A stretch of DNA of 5,935 nt from Accumulibacter sp. (lineage in GTDB: Bacteria > Pseudomonadota > Gammaproteobacteria > Burkholderiales > Rhodocyclaceae), in NCBI GenBank assembly GCA_003538495.1, contig DPSD01000575.1, positions 1 through 5,935 on the forward strand. The letters run 5' to 3'. Shown piece after piece: positions 5,749 to 5,935 of this stretch (position 1 is the first letter of the stretch; every line of letters begins with the position of its first letter). The position numbers were made by a program, and so were the translations under genes. A model generated the notes under the pieces. The model was given only the letters and a program-made list of their open reading frames with translations, ran no database searches and had not been told where the DNA came from.

Positions 5749-5762
5749 CGTGGTGCGCCACG
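5749..5762 (-). promoter_or_regulatory. Small hairpin or dyad upstream of the leader ORF
   Basis: CGTGG-TGCG-CCACG on the plus strand (CGTGG-CGCA-CCACG on the minus strand) forms a perfect five-base-pair dyad with a four-base centre. It ends two bases before the AGGAG of the possible leader ORF. It could be a protein-binding dyad or an RNA hairpin in the cstA leader; no T run follows, so it is not a terminator. A five-base dyad in GC-rich DNA can easily occur by chance. Confidence 0.25.
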
Positions 5763-5935
5763 AAATCTAGCTCCGATCAAGGCCGCACGGCGTGTTATCT
5801 GGCGAGCGGTTGGCACGCGGATTGAGCGGCGTTCTGGGCGTTGTGAATGGCGCTGCTCTTCCTGCCCGGAAGAAGCGCAGGTTCCCAGAACAGTCGCGGC
5901 TGGCAGCAAGGGGTTGGGCGGGCAATGGCACGCTT

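Larger units (their letters stand above)
5623..5935. other. Upstream region of cstA, no convincing full-length gene
   Basis: This 313-base stretch to the right edge should carry the cstA promoter. I found no sigma-70 pair better than weak and no clear sigma-54 site pointing toward cstA. A minus-strand open frame runs from about 5909 into the cstA start, but its translation is arginine- and serine-rich and matches nothing I recognise. A plus-strand frame is open from 5771 to the window end, also arginine-rich and without a supported start. What it holds: a possible short leader ORF (5698-5736), a small hairpin (5749-5762) and an AGGAGGTG/CACCTCCT stretch at 5717-5724. Confidence 0.6.

Noticed and set aside
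5811..5826. Sigma-54-like TGGCACG-CGGA-TTGAG on the plus strand
   Set aside because: The -24 half is excellent but the invariant GC of the -12 element reads GA, and it points away from cstA.
5619..5909. A 96-codon minus-strand frame upstream of cstA
   Set aside because: Arg/Ser/Pro-rich translation, no ribosome binding site and no recognisable domain; it overlaps the cstA start region.

Overview
The window is GC-rich bacterial chromosome carrying ordinary proteobacterial genes. The gmk-rpoZ pair, the CstA and YbdD sequences, and small secreted proteins of types common in environmental betaproteobacteria suggest a betaproteobacterium, possibly of the Rhodocyclales (Accumulibacter-like). That placement is an inference from protein style; no rRNA or other strong marker is present.

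Layout, left to right. (1) Positions 1-876: a minus-strand housekeeping operon with its own promoter, gmk (guanylate kinase) followed by rpoZ (RNA polymerase omega, cut by the left edge). (2) Positions 1046-2093: a small envelope cluster. One plus-strand gene encodes a 116-aa secreted two-cysteine protein. It faces a minus-strand pair encoding a 127-aa secreted protein and, translationally coupled behind it, a 79-aa OsmB-like glycine-zipper lipoprotein. A hairpin with a short T run lies between the facing gene ends. (3) Positions 2170-5595: a minus-strand operon read cstA, ybdD, then a YjiA-type COG0523 GTPase. (4) Positions 5623-5935: the region upstream of cstA, with no convincing full-length gene but with a possible 12-codon leader ORF, a small hairpin and an anti-Shine-Dalgarno-like stretch.

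How the genes work together. CstA is a carbon-starvation-inducible inner-membrane transporter (peptides and/or pyruvate), and YbdD/YjiX is the small protein encoded next to CstA/BtsT transporters in many proteobacteria. In E. coli yjiA sits with btsT and yjiX, while cstA is followed by ybdD. Here a CstA-type transporter is joined to a YjiA-type GTPase in one transcription unit. The gmk-rpoZ unit is unrelated housekeeping. The envelope cluster has no known function beyond secretion and likely outer-membrane placement.

No mobile elements, CRISPR arrays, tRNA or rRNA genes were seen. There is no clear sign of an undescribed defence or mobile system. The points most worth a second look are the cstA leader and start region, the resemblance between the two small secreted proteins, and a long GC-rich stem-loop spanning the ybdD stop codon.
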